A stretch of 48,471 nucleotides of DNA, taken from an uncultured Opitutaceae bacterium. GTDB lineage: Bacteria > Verrucomicrobiota > Verrucomicrobiia > Opitutales > Opitutaceae. Each line of letters starts with the position of its first letter. The first letter of the stretch is position 1. The position numbers were made by a program, and so were the translations under genes. Below, piece by piece: positions 26,179 to 35,702 of this stretch. Where the stretch lies: assembly GCA_903890485.1 (NCBI GenBank), contig CAITBM010000052.1, forward strand, positions 1 to 48,471. The letters are read 5' to 3'. The notes below the pieces were generated by a model. That model had not been told where the DNA came from. It made no database searches and saw only the letters and a list, made by a program, of their open reading frames with translations.

Positions 26179-29100
26179 AACGCAAAATCGAACATCCCGC
26201 TCCCTCCGAACGGGCATTGACCGGTCCCCGCTACTGGCGGAGCCTGGACGAGCTGGCGGCGACACCGGGCTTCAAGGCGGCTCTTTCCAAGGAATTCCCC
26301 GAGGGTGCCGAGTCGATCGAGGGCGTCGACCGCAGGCAGTTCATGAAGATCATGGCGGCCTCCTTCGCCCTGGGCGGGGTGGGGCTTGCGGGCTGCCGGC
26401 GGCCCGAGGAACACATCCTTCCGTTCGGCAAATCGGTCGAGGGCGCGGTCCCGGGCCTGCCGGTCTACTACGCGACGGCGATGCCGATGAGGAGCTGGGC
26501 GATCCCGCTCCTGGCGGAGACCCACCAGGGGCGCCCGACCAAGCTCGAGGGCAACCCGGCCTACGCCCCGCACGGGGGCGCGAGCTCGCTTCTGGCCCAG
26601 GCCTCGATCCTGGACCTCTACGATCCGGACCGCGCGACGGCGCACACTCAGGGCGGCAAGGCGATCGGAGCCGAAGCCGTGAAGGCTCTCCTGGCGGAAA
26701 TCGGCACGGCCAACCGGGCGACCCAGGGCGAGGGCCTTGCGTTCCTGGCGGATTCCTCGAGTTCCCCGACCCGGGCGCGCATCGTCCGCAACCTCCATTC
26801 CCAGTTCCCGAGGGCCCTCTGGGCCGAGTACGAGCCGGTTTCCGACGAGCCGCCGGTTGAGGTTGCCCGCAAAGTCCTCGGCGCCAACGTGAAGCCGATC
26901 TACCGCTTCGCAAAGGCCAAGCGGATCGTCTCGATCGATGCAGACTTCCTGCAGTCGGAGTCCGGCAGCCTGGCCTATGCCCGGGATTTCGCCACTGGCC
27001 GCCGGGTGAAGACTAAGGAAGACTTGATGAACCGCCTGTACGTGGCGGAGAGCAACCTGACGCCGACCGGCAGCATGGCCGACCACCGCTACCGTCTGGC
27101 CTCCAGCCACATGCTCTCGTTTGCTTCGGCGCTGGCCCTGAAGCTCACGGGGGACTCCGTTTACGCCAATGCCGCCAAGGGCTTGACGATGCCCCCGGCC
27201 TGGATCGCTGAGTGCGCCGCCGACCTCCTGGAGAACAAGGGGGCCAGCCTGGTCGTCGCCGGATCGCACCTTCCCGATGCCGTGCACGCGGTCGCCTACG
27301 CGATCAACGAGTTCCTGGGCAACATCGGGTCGACGGTCGACTTCATCTTCAACATGAAGCCCCACACGGTGGGGATCAAGGGCCTGGCTGAGGCGATCTC
27401 CAAGGGCGCCGTCAAGACGCTCGTCATCCTCGGCGGAAATCCGGCCTACAACGCGCCGGCCGACCTGGACTGGGCCTCGCTCCAGAAGTCCGTTCCCCAG
27501 GTGATTCGCCACGGCTACTACGACGACGAGACCTCCGCCCTTTCCTCGGTCCACATTGCGGCCGCCCACTACCTGGAATCCTGGGGCGATGCGCGGACGG
27601 CCGACGGGACCGTGGTCCCGATCCAGCCGATGATCCTGCCGCTTTTCGGGGGACTCACGCAGACGGAGGTGCTCGCGGCCCTGGCGCTCCTGCCGACCAA
27701 CGACCCGCACAAGCTGGTGTACGACACCATCACGGCCGGCACCGGCGCGAATGCCGACAAGGTCTTCACCAAGTTCCTGCACGACGGCGTACTCGAGTTC
27801 GAGGTAAACGGGGTCACGCAGAAGACGGCCTTCACGCCGGTCCGCGTGCGCTTCAATGCAGCCGAGGTAGCCCAGTACCTCCATGACGCCCCGGCACCGG
27901 CCGAGGTCTCGTTCGACGCCCTTGAGGTCCGCTTCGTTGCCGACGCCCGTGTCGACGACGGACGGTTCGTGAACAACGGCTGGCTCCAGGAGTGCCCGGA
28001 CCCGATCACCAAGATCAGCTGGGACAATGCGATCCTGATCAGCCCCCGGCTCGCCAAGGACCTGAAGATCGACTCTCCGGCGGTGGGCCTTAAGCCGATC
28101 GCCCGCAAGGACCTGGCCGAATTCGACAAGGGTCGCGAGAACGCCCACATCGTGGAGCTGACGATCGGCGGCCGGAAGATCGTGGGTCCCGCCCACATCC
28201 AGCCGGGCCTCTCCAACTATACGGTCATCGTGCCCCTGGGCTACGGCCGGACGAAGACCGGGCGGGTGGGCGAGGGGACGGGCTTCAATGCCTACCTGGG
28301 GCGCGAGTCCAAGGCCCTTACGATCGCCACCGGGGTGAAGATCGCCCTAACCGGCGGCAGGATGTACCTGGCCGACTCGCAGTGGCACTGGTCGATGGAG
28401 GGCCGCGACCTGGTCCGCGAGGGCAACCTCGGCGAATACCAGGAGAACCCGGGCTTCGCGAAGGAAGTGGGCCTGGAGGCCGAGAGCCCGCGGGTCGTCA
28501 TCGACCCGGCGTTCGACTCGATGAGCCCCGCCGACAAGGCGAGCAAGATCCCGAGGGGCAACTCGCTCTACAAGACCCCGAGCTTTGACGGCGTCCACCA
28601 GTGGGGGATGTCGATCGACCTCAATACCTGCATCGGGTGCAACGCCTGCGTCGTGGCCTGCCAGGCCGAGAACAACATCCCGATCGTCGGCAAGGAGCAG
28701 GTGCTTCGCGGCCGCATCATGCACTGGATCCGCCTGGACCGGTACTACTCCGACGGCAAGGCCGACCCGGGTGCCTTTGGCGGCGAGGGCAACATGGAGA
28801 TCCCCGAGGACCCGCAGATCTCCGTCCAGCCGATCGCCTGCATGCAGTGCGAGCTGGCCCCCTGCGAGACCGTGTGCCCCGTGAACGCCACGGTGCACGA
28901 CGGCGAGGGCCTGAACGTCATGGCGTACAACCGGTGCATCGGCACCCGGTACTGCGCGAACAATTGCCCGTACAAGGTCAGGCGATTCAACTTCTTCGAC
29001 TGGAACATGAGGCAGTTGGATAGCCTCTATCTGGGGCCCCTGGGACCCCAGGGGATGCCGGAGCTCGTGCAGATGGTGAAGAACCCCGAGGTGACGATCC

Positions 29101-29477
29101 GCATGCGCGGCGTCATGGAGAAGTGCACCTACTGCGTCCAGAGGATCGAGCGCGGCAAGATCGAGTGGAAGGTGAAGCGCGCCCAGGAAGGCCATCCCGA
29201 GGACGTAACGGTACCGGACGGGACCATCCGCACCGCCTGCCAGCAGGCGTGCCCGGTCGAGTCGATCGTGTTCGGAAATCTCCTGGACCCGCAGAGCAAG
29301 GTCTCCCAGGCGAAGGCCCGCGAACAGGACTACGCGCTCCTGGGCTACCTGAACATCCGTCCCCGGACGACGTACCTAGCGAGGATCCGCAATCCGAACC
29401 CGAAGATGCCGGACTACACCGAGATGCCCCTTAGCCGCGTGGAGAACTGGAACAAGAACCATCCCGCAAAGGCCTGA
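26175..29477 (+). CDS. actB: ACIII subunit ActB, iron-sulfur/molybdopterin-oxidoreductase-like protein
   Basis: An 1100-aa protein. After about 50 residues comes a twin-arginine signal ([10 protein letters not shown]53-R54) and a lipobox-like LAGC (C74). This matches the TAT-variant-translocated family, so the bulk is periplasmic. Residues to about 780 resemble molybdopterin oxidoreductases but are thought to hold no cofactor in this family. The C-terminal part carries cysteine clusters for about four Fe-S centres: [11 protein letters not shown] from C819, [36 protein letters not shown] and CQQACPVE. It passes electrons from the quinol site of ActC towards ActA and ActE. The gene overlaps actA and lies 2 bp before actC. 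Confidence 0.95.
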   Translation: MKRKIEHPAPSERALTGPRYWRSLDELAATPGFKAALSKEFPEGAESIEGVDRRQFMKIMAASFALGGVGLAGCRRPEEHILPFGKSVEGAVPGLPVYYATAMPMRSWAIPLLAETHQGRPTKLEGNPAYAPHGGASSLLAQASILDLYDPDRATAHTQGGKAIGAEAVKALLAEIGTANRATQGEGLAFLADSSSSPTRARIVRNLHSQFPRALWAEYEPVSDEPPVEVARKVLGANVKPIYRFAKAKRIVSIDADFLQSESGSLAYARDFATGRRVKTKEDLMNRLYVAESNLTPTGSMADHRYRLASSHMLSFASALALKLTGDSVYANAAKGLTMPPAWIAECAADLLENKGASLVVAGSHLPDAVHAVAYAINEFLGNIGSTVDFIFNMKPHTVGIKGLAEAISKGAVKTLVILGGNPAYNAPADLDWASLQKSVPQVIRHGYYDDETSALSSVHIAAAHYLESWGDARTADGTVVPIQPMILPLFGGLTQTEVLAALALLPTNDPHKLVYDTITAGTGANADKVFTKFLHDGVLEFEVNGVTQKTAFTPVRVRFNAAEVAQYLHDAPAPAEVSFDALEVRFVADARVDDGRFVNNGWLQECPDPITKISWDNAILISPRLAKDLKIDSPAVGLKPIARKDLAEFDKGRENAHIVELTIGGRKIVGPAHIQPGLSNYTVIVPLGYGRTKTGRVGEGTGFNAYLGRESKALTIATGVKIALTGGRMYLADSQWHWSMEGRDLVREGNLGEYQENPGFAKEVGLEAESPRVVIDPAFDSMSPADKASKIPRGNSLYKTPSFDGVHQWGMSIDLNTCIGCNACVVACQAENNIPIVGKEQVLRGRIMHWIRLDRYYSDGKADPGAFGGEGNMEIPEDPQISVQPIACMQCELAPCETVCPVNATVHDGEGLNVMAYNRCIGTRYCANNCPYKVRRFNFFDWNMRQLDSLYLGPLGPQGMPELVQMVKNPEVTIRMRGVMEKCTYCVQRIERGKIEWKVKRAQEGHPEDVTVPDGTIRTACQQACPVESIVFGNLLDPQSKVSQAKAREQDYALLGYLNIRPRTTYLARIRNPNPKMPDYTEMPLSRVENWNKNHPAKA

Positions 29478-29479
29478 TC

Positions 29480-30913
29480 ATGTCGCATTCCGCAGAACAA
29501 TCGGCCGGAGCCCCCGCGATCTTGACCGAGATCAAACCCGCGGTGAAACCCAGGAGCGCAATGGTGGGCAACCACCGGAGCTTCTCCTGGATCACCGAGA
29601 AGATCTGCGGGATCGCCGAGGAAAAGACTCCCGTGTGGTGGTGGTGGTGCTTCGCGGTCGCCTGCATCGTGGCCAGCTTCACGGTGATCGGTATCACCTA
29701 CCTGGTAGCCACCGGCGTCGGCGTCTGGGGCCACCGTAATCCGGTCAACTGGGCCTGGGACATCGTCAACTTCGTCTTCTGGATCGGCATCGGCCACGCC
29801 GGGACCCTGATCTCGGCGATCCTGTGCCTGCTCCGCCAGAAGTGGCGGACCTCGATCAACCGCTCGGCCGAGGCGATGACCATCTTCGCCGTCGTCTGCG
29901 CCGGCATCTTCCCGGTCTTCCACGTCGGACGCGTCTGGTACGCCTGGTTCCTCTTCCCGCTACCCAATTCGAACTACATCTGGCAGAACTACCGCTCGCC
30001 GCTCGAATGGGACGTGTTCGCGGTTTCCACCTACGGCACGGTCTCGGTCCTCTTCTGGTACGTGGGCATGATCCCCGACCTGGCGACCATGCGCGACCGG
30101 TTCAACGCAGTCGGCAAGACGCTCAAGGCCCGCCTCTACGGCTTCTTCGCCATGGGTTGGCGCGGCTCCAGCCGCCACTGGAGCAACTACGAGATGGCCT
30201 ACCTGATCTTGGCCGGCATCTCGACCCCGCTCGTCCTCTCGGTGCACACGATCGTCTCCTTCGACTTCGCCGTTTCGCTCCTGCCGGGCTGGCACACGAC
30301 GATCTTCCCCCCGTACTTCGTGGCGGGCGCGATCTTCTCGGGCTTCGGGATGGTGCTCACGCTCATCCTGCCGCTCCGGGCCGTCTACCATCTGGAGGAC
30401 CTGATCACGCAGTACCACATCGACTGCATGTGCAAGGTGATCCTGGCGACCGGGACCATGGTGGGCTACGCCTACGCGATGGAGTTCTTCATCGCCTGGT
30501 ACAGCTCCAACCCCTACGAGGGCTTCGCGTTCATCAACCGCGCCTTCGGCCCCTACTGGTGGAGCTACTTCATCATGATCGCCTGCAACGTGATCACCCC
30601 GCAGTTCTTCTGGTTTAAGGGGATCCGCGAGAACACGACCCTGGTCTTCATCCTGTCGCTCTTCGTGAACGTGGGCATGTGGTTCGAGCGCTTCGTGATC
30701 ATCGCCACCTCCCTGGCCCGCGACTTCCTGCCGTCGAGCTGGGGCTACTACAGCCCCTCGATCGTCGAGATCTTCACGTTCTTCGGGACCTTCGGGGTGT
30801 TCTCGGTCCTCTTCCTCCTCTTCATCCGCTTCCTGCCGATCATGGCGATCGCCGAGTTGAAGGCGGTGACCCCCCAGGCTGACCCGCACGCGGGCCACGA
30901 CTCCTCACACTGA
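29480..30913 (+). CDS. actC: ACIII subunit ActC, NrfD/PsrC-type quinol-binding membrane subunit
   Basis: A 477-aa protein with about ten membrane spans (residues ~50 to 460) and NrfD/PsrC-family features, such as the early [19 protein letters not shown] segment around the quinone site and the conserved [20 protein letters not shown] helix. In ACIII this subunit oxidises menaquinol and hands electrons to ActB. ActF (32116-33324) is a related second copy. It starts at ATG 29480, 2 bp after the actB stop, and is followed 2 bp later by actD. Confidence 0.93.
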   Translation: MSHSAEQSAGAPAILTEIKPAVKPRSAMVGNHRSFSWITEKICGIAEEKTPVWWWWCFAVACIVASFTVIGITYLVATGVGVWGHRNPVNWAWDIVNFVFWIGIGHAGTLISAILCLLRQKWRTSINRSAEAMTIFAVVCAGIFPVFHVGRVWYAWFLFPLPNSNYIWQNYRSPLEWDVFAVSTYGTVSVLFWYVGMIPDLATMRDRFNAVGKTLKARLYGFFAMGWRGSSRHWSNYEMAYLILAGISTPLVLSVHTIVSFDFAVSLLPGWHTTIFPPYFVAGAIFSGFGMVLTLILPLRAVYHLEDLITQYHIDCMCKVILATGTMVGYAYAMEFFIAWYSSNPYEGFAFINRAFGPYWWSYFIMIACNVITPQFFWFKGIRENTTLVFILSLFVNVGMWFERFVIIATSLARDFLPSSWGYYSPSIVEIFTFFGTFGVFSVLFLLFIRFLPIMAIAELKAVTPQADPHAGHDSSH

Positions 30914-30915
30914 CC

Positions 30916-31449
30916 ATGGCTGAAAAACCCTACGGTCTCATAGCGACGTTCGACACCCCCGGGGCGCTCATGCACGCCGCCGAGCAGGTGCGCGACGCCG
31001 GGTACATGAAGTGGGACTGCATCACGCCGTTCCCCGTCCATGGCCTGGACAAGGCGATGGGGGTGAGGCGCTCGAAGGTGCCGAGGATCTCGCTCGCGGG
31101 GGGCATCACCGGGTTCTGCACGGGCATGAGCATGATCTGGTTCATGGACCGCTTCGACTACCCGATCACGGTCGGCGGCAAGCCGCTCTTCAGCCCGCTC
31201 TTTGCCTTCCCGGTGTCCTACGAGCTCACGATCCTCTTCACGGCCTTTGCGACCATTGGCGGCATGTTCTTCCTGAACGGCCTGCCGATGCACTACCACC
31301 CGGTCCTCAACTACGAGGACATCCGCCGGGGCACTGACGACCTGTTCTTCCTGGTGATCGAGAAGGCGGACGCCCGCTACGACGCGGCCAACACGAGGGC
31401 CCTCCTGGAGAAGGTGGGCGGGAAGCTCGTAAACGAGCTCGAAAGCTAA
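30916..31449 (+). CDS. actD: ACIII subunit ActD (DUF3341)
   Basis: A 177-aa protein opening KPYGLIATFDTPGALMHAAE with a small cytoplasmic alpha/beta domain, then two membrane spans separated by a short loop (about 58-75 and 97-120), then a C-terminal tail with VIEKADARYD. This is the DUF3341 family found only as ActD of ACIII. It has no cofactors and a structural role in the membrane part. It lies 2 bp after actC and 4 bp before actE. Confidence 0.92.
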   Translation: MAEKPYGLIATFDTPGALMHAAEQVRDAGYMKWDCITPFPVHGLDKAMGVRRSKVPRISLAGGITGFCTGMSMIWFMDRFDYPITVGGKPLFSPLFAFPVSYELTILFTAFATIGGMFFLNGLPMHYHPVLNYEDIRRGTDDLFFLVIEKADARYDAANTRALLEKVGGKLVNELES

Positions 31450-31453
31450 GGCC

Positions 31454-32119
31454 ATGCGCACCCTTTACCTGGTCACGATCTTCATAGTGGTCCTCACGGT
31501 CTCCATCCTCGGATTCCGCGGCAGGACCTTCACGCACCCCCCGATGGACGTCTTCCCCGAGTGGGCCTTCCCCGGGATGAAGTACCAGCCCAAACACGTC
31601 CAGCAGACAGAGAGCGCCTTCTTTGCCGACGGCCGGTCCGACCGCGTCGCCCCTCCTGGTACGGTTGCCTCCTCGTTCGGACCCGCCGGCCAGCCCCTTC
31701 GCAACGACGACTTCCTCTACCAGGGAAAGCTGGCCGACGGATCCTTCGCCCGCGGATTCCCGAAGGCGATCACGGTCGACTTGAAGCTCCTGGAGCGTGG
31801 CCGCGACCGGTTCACGATCTACTGCTCCCCGTGCCACGGCGCCGTGGGCGACGGAATGGGGATCACCAAGAAGTACGGGATGGGCGCGGTCCCGACGTAC
31901 CACGACGACCGCATCCGCTCGATGCCCGAGGGGGAGATCTTCAACACGATCACCAACGGCAAGGGCCAGATGAACCCCTATTCGGACAAGATCGCGCCGG
32001 CCGACCGCTGGGCGGTCGTCGCCTACGTGCGCGCCCTCCAGCGCGCGGAGCAGGGAATGCTCGCCGACGTGCCCGCGGACGCCCCGGCTGACCAGCGAAA
32101 GGAGCTCGGACTCAAATGA
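31454..32119 (+). CDS. actE: ACIII subunit ActE, monohaem cytochrome c
   Basis: A 221-aa protein with an N-terminal anchor (about 4-21) and one haem site, C124-SPC-H128, followed by GKGQMNPYSDKI, whose methionine is the probable sixth ligand. It takes electrons from ActB/ActA and gives them to the downstream acceptor. No lipobox cysteine is seen at the N terminus, so it is probably held by the helix. The stop overlaps actF by four bases. Confidence 0.92.
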   Translation: MRTLYLVTIFIVVLTVSILGFRGRTFTHPPMDVFPEWAFPGMKYQPKHVQQTESAFFADGRSDRVAPPGTVASSFGPAGQPLRNDDFLYQGKLADGSFARGFPKAITVDLKLLERGRDRFTIYCSPCHGAVGDGMGITKKYGMGAVPTYHDDRIRSMPEGEIFNTITNGKGQMNPYSDKIAPADRWAVVAYVRALQRAEQGMLADVPADAPADQRKELGLK

Positions 32120-33324
32120 CCAAACCCGACTCATCCAAGGCCCTTGGGATCGGGATTGCCGGGATCGCCGTCACGGCGCTCGGCCTCCTCGTCTCGAAGC
32201 CCCATGTGATCGCGACCGCGTGGCTGGTCGGCATCGGCTTCTGGACGGCGATCGCGATCGGGATGCTCATGATGATCCTGATCCACCACATCTTTGATGC
32301 CGGGTGGTCGACGGTGCTCCGGCGCCAGTACGAGCACGGGATCGCCGCGTTCCCGTGGCTGCTCCTGCTCTTCCTGCCGCTGGTGGCGGCCTCCTACCTG
32401 GGCAGCCACGACCTGATCTGGCCATGGATGAACCCGGACCACCAGATCGTGGGCGGCCATCAGGTGAAGGACGACATCCTTTACGTGAAGAAGCACGCCT
32501 TCCTGAACCTGCCGCTCTTCACGATCGTCACGTTCGTTTTCTTCGGCCTGTGGATCTGGATCTCGGCCCGCCTGCGGAAGGCCTCCTTCACGCAGGACGG
32601 CGACGGCGACGTCCGCTGGACCCGCATGAGCGGAAAGACCGCCGGCTTCGGGATCCCGATCGTGGCCCTCACGCTCACCGGGGCGGCCATCTACTGGTTC
32701 AAGAGCCTCGAGTACCACTGGTTCTCGACCATGTACGGCGTGTGGTTCTTCGCCAACTGCATGCGCGGGGCCCTCTCCTGCGGCGTCCTGATCATGCTCT
32801 GGCTCTACAACCGCGGCGACTTCAAGGGCATCCTCAAGACCGACCACCTCTGGGCCATCGGCCAGCTCATGCTCACCTTCACGGTGTTCTGGGCCTACGT
32901 CTCCTTCTCGCAGTACTTCCTGATCTGGAACGCCAACGTCCCCGAGGAAACCTTCTGGTACAACATCCGCGAGTTCGGCGACTGGTGGTACGTGAGCCTC
33001 TTCCTGGTCTTCGGCAACTTCCTGCTGCCGTTCCTGCTCCTGTTGTCCTACCGCTTCAAGGTCACCCACAGGACGATCCGCCGGATCGCCTACCTGGTGC
33101 TCTTCGTGATCTTTGTGGACCTCTGCTACAACATCCTGCCGGCGCTCCAGGACAAGGACGGCAACCCGCAGCCCTTCCTCTCGATCAACCTCCTCTGGGC
33201 CGTCACGTCCGTGATCGGGGTGGGCGGGGTGGCCATTGCCGCGTACCTGCGCAGCTTCCCCACCACCAAGCTGATCCCGATCCGCGATCCGCGCATCGCC
33301 GAATGCCTCAACCACAATGAGTGA
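32116..33324 (+). CDS. actF: ACIII subunit ActF, second NrfD-like membrane subunit
   Basis: A 402-aa protein with about ten membrane spans. The overall NrfD-like layout and stretches such as IHHIFDAGWSTVLRRQYEHG and WAYVSFSQYFLIWNANVPEE are typical of ActF. In known ACIII structures it packs against ActC and lacks the quinol site. ATG at 32116 overlaps the actE stop (ATGA), and its own stop overlaps the next gene by 8 bp. It completes the standard ABCDEF set. Confidence 0.93.
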   Translation: MTKPDSSKALGIGIAGIAVTALGLLVSKPHVIATAWLVGIGFWTAIAIGMLMMILIHHIFDAGWSTVLRRQYEHGIAAFPWLLLLFLPLVAASYLGSHDLIWPWMNPDHQIVGGHQVKDDILYVKKHAFLNLPLFTIVTFVFFGLWIWISARLRKASFTQDGDGDVRWTRMSGKTAGFGIPIVALTLTGAAIYWFKSLEYHWFSTMYGVWFFANCMRGALSCGVLIMLWLYNRGDFKGILKTDHLWAIGQLMLTFTVFWAYVSFSQYFLIWNANVPEETFWYNIREFGDWWYVSLFLVFGNFLLPFLLLLSYRFKVTHRTIRRIAYLVLFVIFVDLCYNILPALQDKDGNPQPFLSINLLWAVTSVIGVGGVAIAAYLRSFPTTKLIPIRDPRIAECLNHNE

Positions 33325-33649
33325 CCAGAACACCCCCGCTCCGCGGCCTGTCTCCCTGGTGGCTATTGTCGCCCTCTTGGCGCTCCTGTCCCTCTTCGGG
33401 CTCGTGACGGTGCGCGTCTACACGCACCACCGCTCGGCGGCGCCGCAGAACGAGGCGCCCGAGAATCTTTCCAAGGACCTCGCATGGAAGGCGACGCCGG
33501 AATTGCGCCAGACGGCTCTCTCCGACCTTCGCGCCAAGCAGGCCCTCCAGGCTACCACCTACGGATGGGTGGACCAGAAGGCCGGCATCGTCCGGCTGCC
33601 GATCGACCGCGCCATGGACCTGGTGGTCCAGGAGCACCAGGGCAAATGA
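33317..33649 (+). CDS. Small single-span protein of the ACIII-oxidase locus
   Basis: A 110-aa protein with one membrane span (about 13-34) and a periplasmic tail ending TTYGWVDQKAGIVRLPIDRA. I recall similar YGWVD-x-x-x-G-hydrophobic-R-hydrophobic-P tails in small proteins beside cytochrome oxidase genes of Planctomycetes and Verrucomicrobia, but no function is known to me. It has no haem motif or conserved cysteine. ATG at 33317 overlaps actF by 8 bp, and its stop overlaps the CcoN-like gene by four bases. A role in assembling or linking the two complexes is a guess from position. Confidence 0.75.
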   Translation: MSDQNTPAPRPVSLVAIVALLALLSLFGLVTVRVYTHHRSAAPQNEAPENLSKDLAWKATPELRQTALSDLRAKQALQATTYGWVDQKAGIVRLPIDRAMDLVVQEHQGK

Positions 33650-35049
33650 CCATGAAGAGCGAATACTCTCCCACGGATGCGGCGTCGCGCTGGCCGCTCA
33701 TGCTGCTCATCATCTCGGGGGCCTCGTGGCTCGTCCTGGCCGGGGTCTTCGCGCTCATCTCCTCGATCCAGCTCCACACGCCCTCCTTCATGGCGCTCTG
33801 CCCGGTCTTCACCTACGGCAGGGGCGTCGCGATCGCGGAGACGGCCTTTGTCTACGGCTGGCTCGCGAACGCCGGCCTGGCGCTCGCCCTCTGGGTCCTC
33901 ATGCGCCTTTCGGGAGAGCCCCTCAGGGCCCAGAATTGGGCCCTAGGCGGGTGGACCTTCTGGAACCTCGGGGTCCTGGGGGCGATCATCGGCCTCGGCT
34001 TGGGGGACCTGACCGGCTTCGAGCTCCTGGAGCTCCCCGGCTACATCCAGCTGATCCTCTTCTTCTCGTACGCCGCGATCGCGATCCCCGGGCTCCTCGC
34101 CTGGTCGGGGCGGCTTCGCCGGGTGTCCTTCGCCTCGCACTGGTACGCCGCCGCCGCGCTCTTCCTCTTCCCGTGGCTGCTCTCGATCGTCCACGTGATG
34201 CTTTTCTCGGCCCCGGTCCGGGGCGTCCTGCAGCCGATCGTCGCCGGCTGGTACGCCCAGTCGGTCTGGACCCTGGTCCTGGCCCCGCTGGCCCTGAGCA
34301 TCGCGTACTTTGTCGTCCCGAAGGTGACCGGCAAGGTGCTGCCGAGCTATGAGTTCGCGTCGCTCGGCTTCTGGTGCCTGATCCTGGTGGGCGGGCTCAC
34401 GGGCGGACGCCACCTGGTCGGGGGCCCGGTCCCGGCATGGATCGCCTCCGTGGCGGTCGTTTCCTGCGCGCTCCTCTTTTTCCACACCTTTGTCGTCCTC
34501 CTGAACCTGCGGGGGGCCTTCACGGCGCCCGGGGTGGCGGTCAAGTTCATCGCCTTCGGCGTGGCCGCGTACGTGCTCGGGGCCGTCTTTGACACCGTCA
34601 CCTCCTTCCACGTGGTGGCCGTCCAGACCCAGTTCACCTACTTTGACGAGGCGCAGAAGCAGCTGGCGCTCTACGGCGCGGCAACCACGATCCTTTTTGG
34701 CGGTATTTACTTCGCCGTACCCCGGATCACCGGCAAGGCGTGGCTCTCGCCGCTCCTGGTCCGCGGCCACCTGATGCTTTCCCTCCTAGGAATCATGCTC
34801 CTGGTGATCTCGCTCTGCGCGGCCGGTGCCACCCAGAGCCACGACCTCCTCGATGCAAAGGTTCCGTTCGCCACCATCACCGCGCACACCCGCGATTCCC
34901 TGGTCGGGGTGACCGCGGCCGAGCTGATCCTTCTCCTCGGCAACATCTGCTTCCTCGCCAACTTCTACGGAACGGCCTGCGAGATCCTGAAGATCTCCTC
35001 GCCGGCCACGTTTAGCCCGTCCTCGGCCATGGAGACACCCGCGTCGTGA
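33646..35049 (+). CDS. CcoN-like haem-copper oxidase subunit I lacking its metal ligands
   Basis: A 467-aa protein with about 12 membrane spans, the length of cbb3 CcoN. Homology shows in TYGRG...ETAFVYGW, AYFVVPKVTGKVLPSYEFAS, GGLTGGRHLVGG and the YFAVPRITGKAW helix end. At the places where CcoN has its ligands, this protein has others. The low-spin haem b His (helix II) becomes E65, the first Cu-B His becomes Q205, the Cu-B His pair becomes R255-H256, the cross-linked Tyr becomes G249, and the HxH of haems b3 and b becomes Q337-K-Q339. It should therefore bind neither haem b, haem b3 nor Cu-B. ATG at 33646 overlaps the previous stop by four bases; a much longer frame upstream is rejected because it would cover that gene. 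The alignment is from memory of the CcoN consensus. Confidence 0.8.
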   Translation: MTMKSEYSPTDAASRWPLMLLIISGASWLVLAGVFALISSIQLHTPSFMALCPVFTYGRGVAIAETAFVYGWLANAGLALALWVLMRLSGEPLRAQNWALGGWTFWNLGVLGAIIGLGLGDLTGFELLELPGYIQLILFFSYAAIAIPGLLAWSGRLRRVSFASHWYAAAALFLFPWLLSIVHVMLFSAPVRGVLQPIVAGWYAQSVWTLVLAPLALSIAYFVVPKVTGKVLPSYEFASLGFWCLILVGGLTGGRHLVGGPVPAWIASVAVVSCALLFFHTFVVLLNLRGAFTAPGVAVKFIAFGVAAYVLGAVFDTVTSFHVVAVQTQFTYFDEAQKQLALYGAATTILFGGIYFAVPRITGKAWLSPLLVRGHLMLSLLGIMLLVISLCAAGATQSHDLLDAKVPFATITAHTRDSLVGVTAAELILLLGNICFLANFYGTACEILKISSPATFSPSSAMETPAS

Positions 35050-35702
35050 AGAACAACGTCATCTTTTTCCTGGGGTTAGCCTCGGCTCTCGCGATCTCCT
35101 GGGCCGGGATCGTCCTGGGTTCGAACGCCCAGCTCGGTTCGCTCGCGCCCTTCTACGACGACTCCGAGGGTGCCGCATTCCCAGCGCGGATGGCTGGAGC
35201 CGCCGCGCAGGGCCAGCTGGTCTACCGGGACATGGGCTGCGCCTCGTGCCACACCCAGCAGGTGCGCCGGCCGGGCTTCGGCGTCGACAAGGAGCGCGGC
35301 TGGGGTGATCGCCAGAGCGTCGCCCGCGACTACATCTACCAGCCGGCCCCTCAGCTCGGCCTCTCCCGCGTGGGACCCGACCTCGCGAACCTCGCCGACC
35401 GCAAGCCCTCGGCGCTCGACGCCTCGGATCTCCTGCACCTGCTCTATGCCGGCGCCCCGGGGATGCCGACCTACCGCTTCCTCTTCGAGACCCGGACGCT
35501 CGGTGTCGGCGCCCAGCCCTCCGAGAAGGCCCTCAAGCTCGTGGGCGCGCTCGAGCCCAAGGCGGGCACCGAGGTCGTCCCGACTCCGGAGGCCGAGTCC
35601 CTGGTTGCCTACCTCTTGAGCCTAAAGAATCCCTACACCTATCCTGAAGCCGTCCCCTTCACGCCGCCAGCGGGCGAAGGGGAGAAGGAGGGGGCGAAAT
35701 GA
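35046..35702 (+). CDS. CcoO-like monohaem cytochrome c
   Basis: A 218-aa protein with an N-terminal span (about 5-25) and one haem site C65-ASC-H69 in the context VYRDMGCASCHTQQVRRPGFG, the characteristic CcoO pattern, followed by RVGPDLANLADRK and GMPTY (axial Met). CcoO normally carries electrons to CcoN. It starts with GTG at 35046, overlapping the CcoN-like stop (GTGA), and its stop overlaps the next cytochrome gene (ATGA). The haem site is intact although the partner subunit I has lost its ligands. Confidence 0.85.
   Translation: MKNNVIFFLGLASALAISWAGIVLGSNAQLGSLAPFYDDSEGAAFPARMAGAAAQGQLVYRDMGCASCHTQQVRRPGFGVDKERGWGDRQSVARDYIYQPAPQLGLSRVGPDLANLADRKPSALDASDLLHLLYAGAPGMPTYRFLFETRTLGVGAQPSEKALKLVGALEPKAGTEVVPTPEAESLVAYLLSLKNPYTYPEAVPFTPPAGEGEKEGAK

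Noticed and set aside
26064-28196. 710-codon minus-strand frame opposite actB
   Set aside because: It is antisense to the firmly identified actB. Long empty antisense frames are expected at this G+C content.
32116-33324. ActF read as a polysulfide reductase or DMSO reductase anchor
   Set aside because: The NrfD fold is shared, but the full actABCDE order and DUF3341 neighbour make it ACIII.
33484-33645. Upstream extension of the CcoN-like protein to ATG 33484
   Set aside because: The added 54 residues are arginine/proline-rich shadow of the 110-aa gene. The overlapping ATGA at 33646 gives a normal CcoN N terminus.
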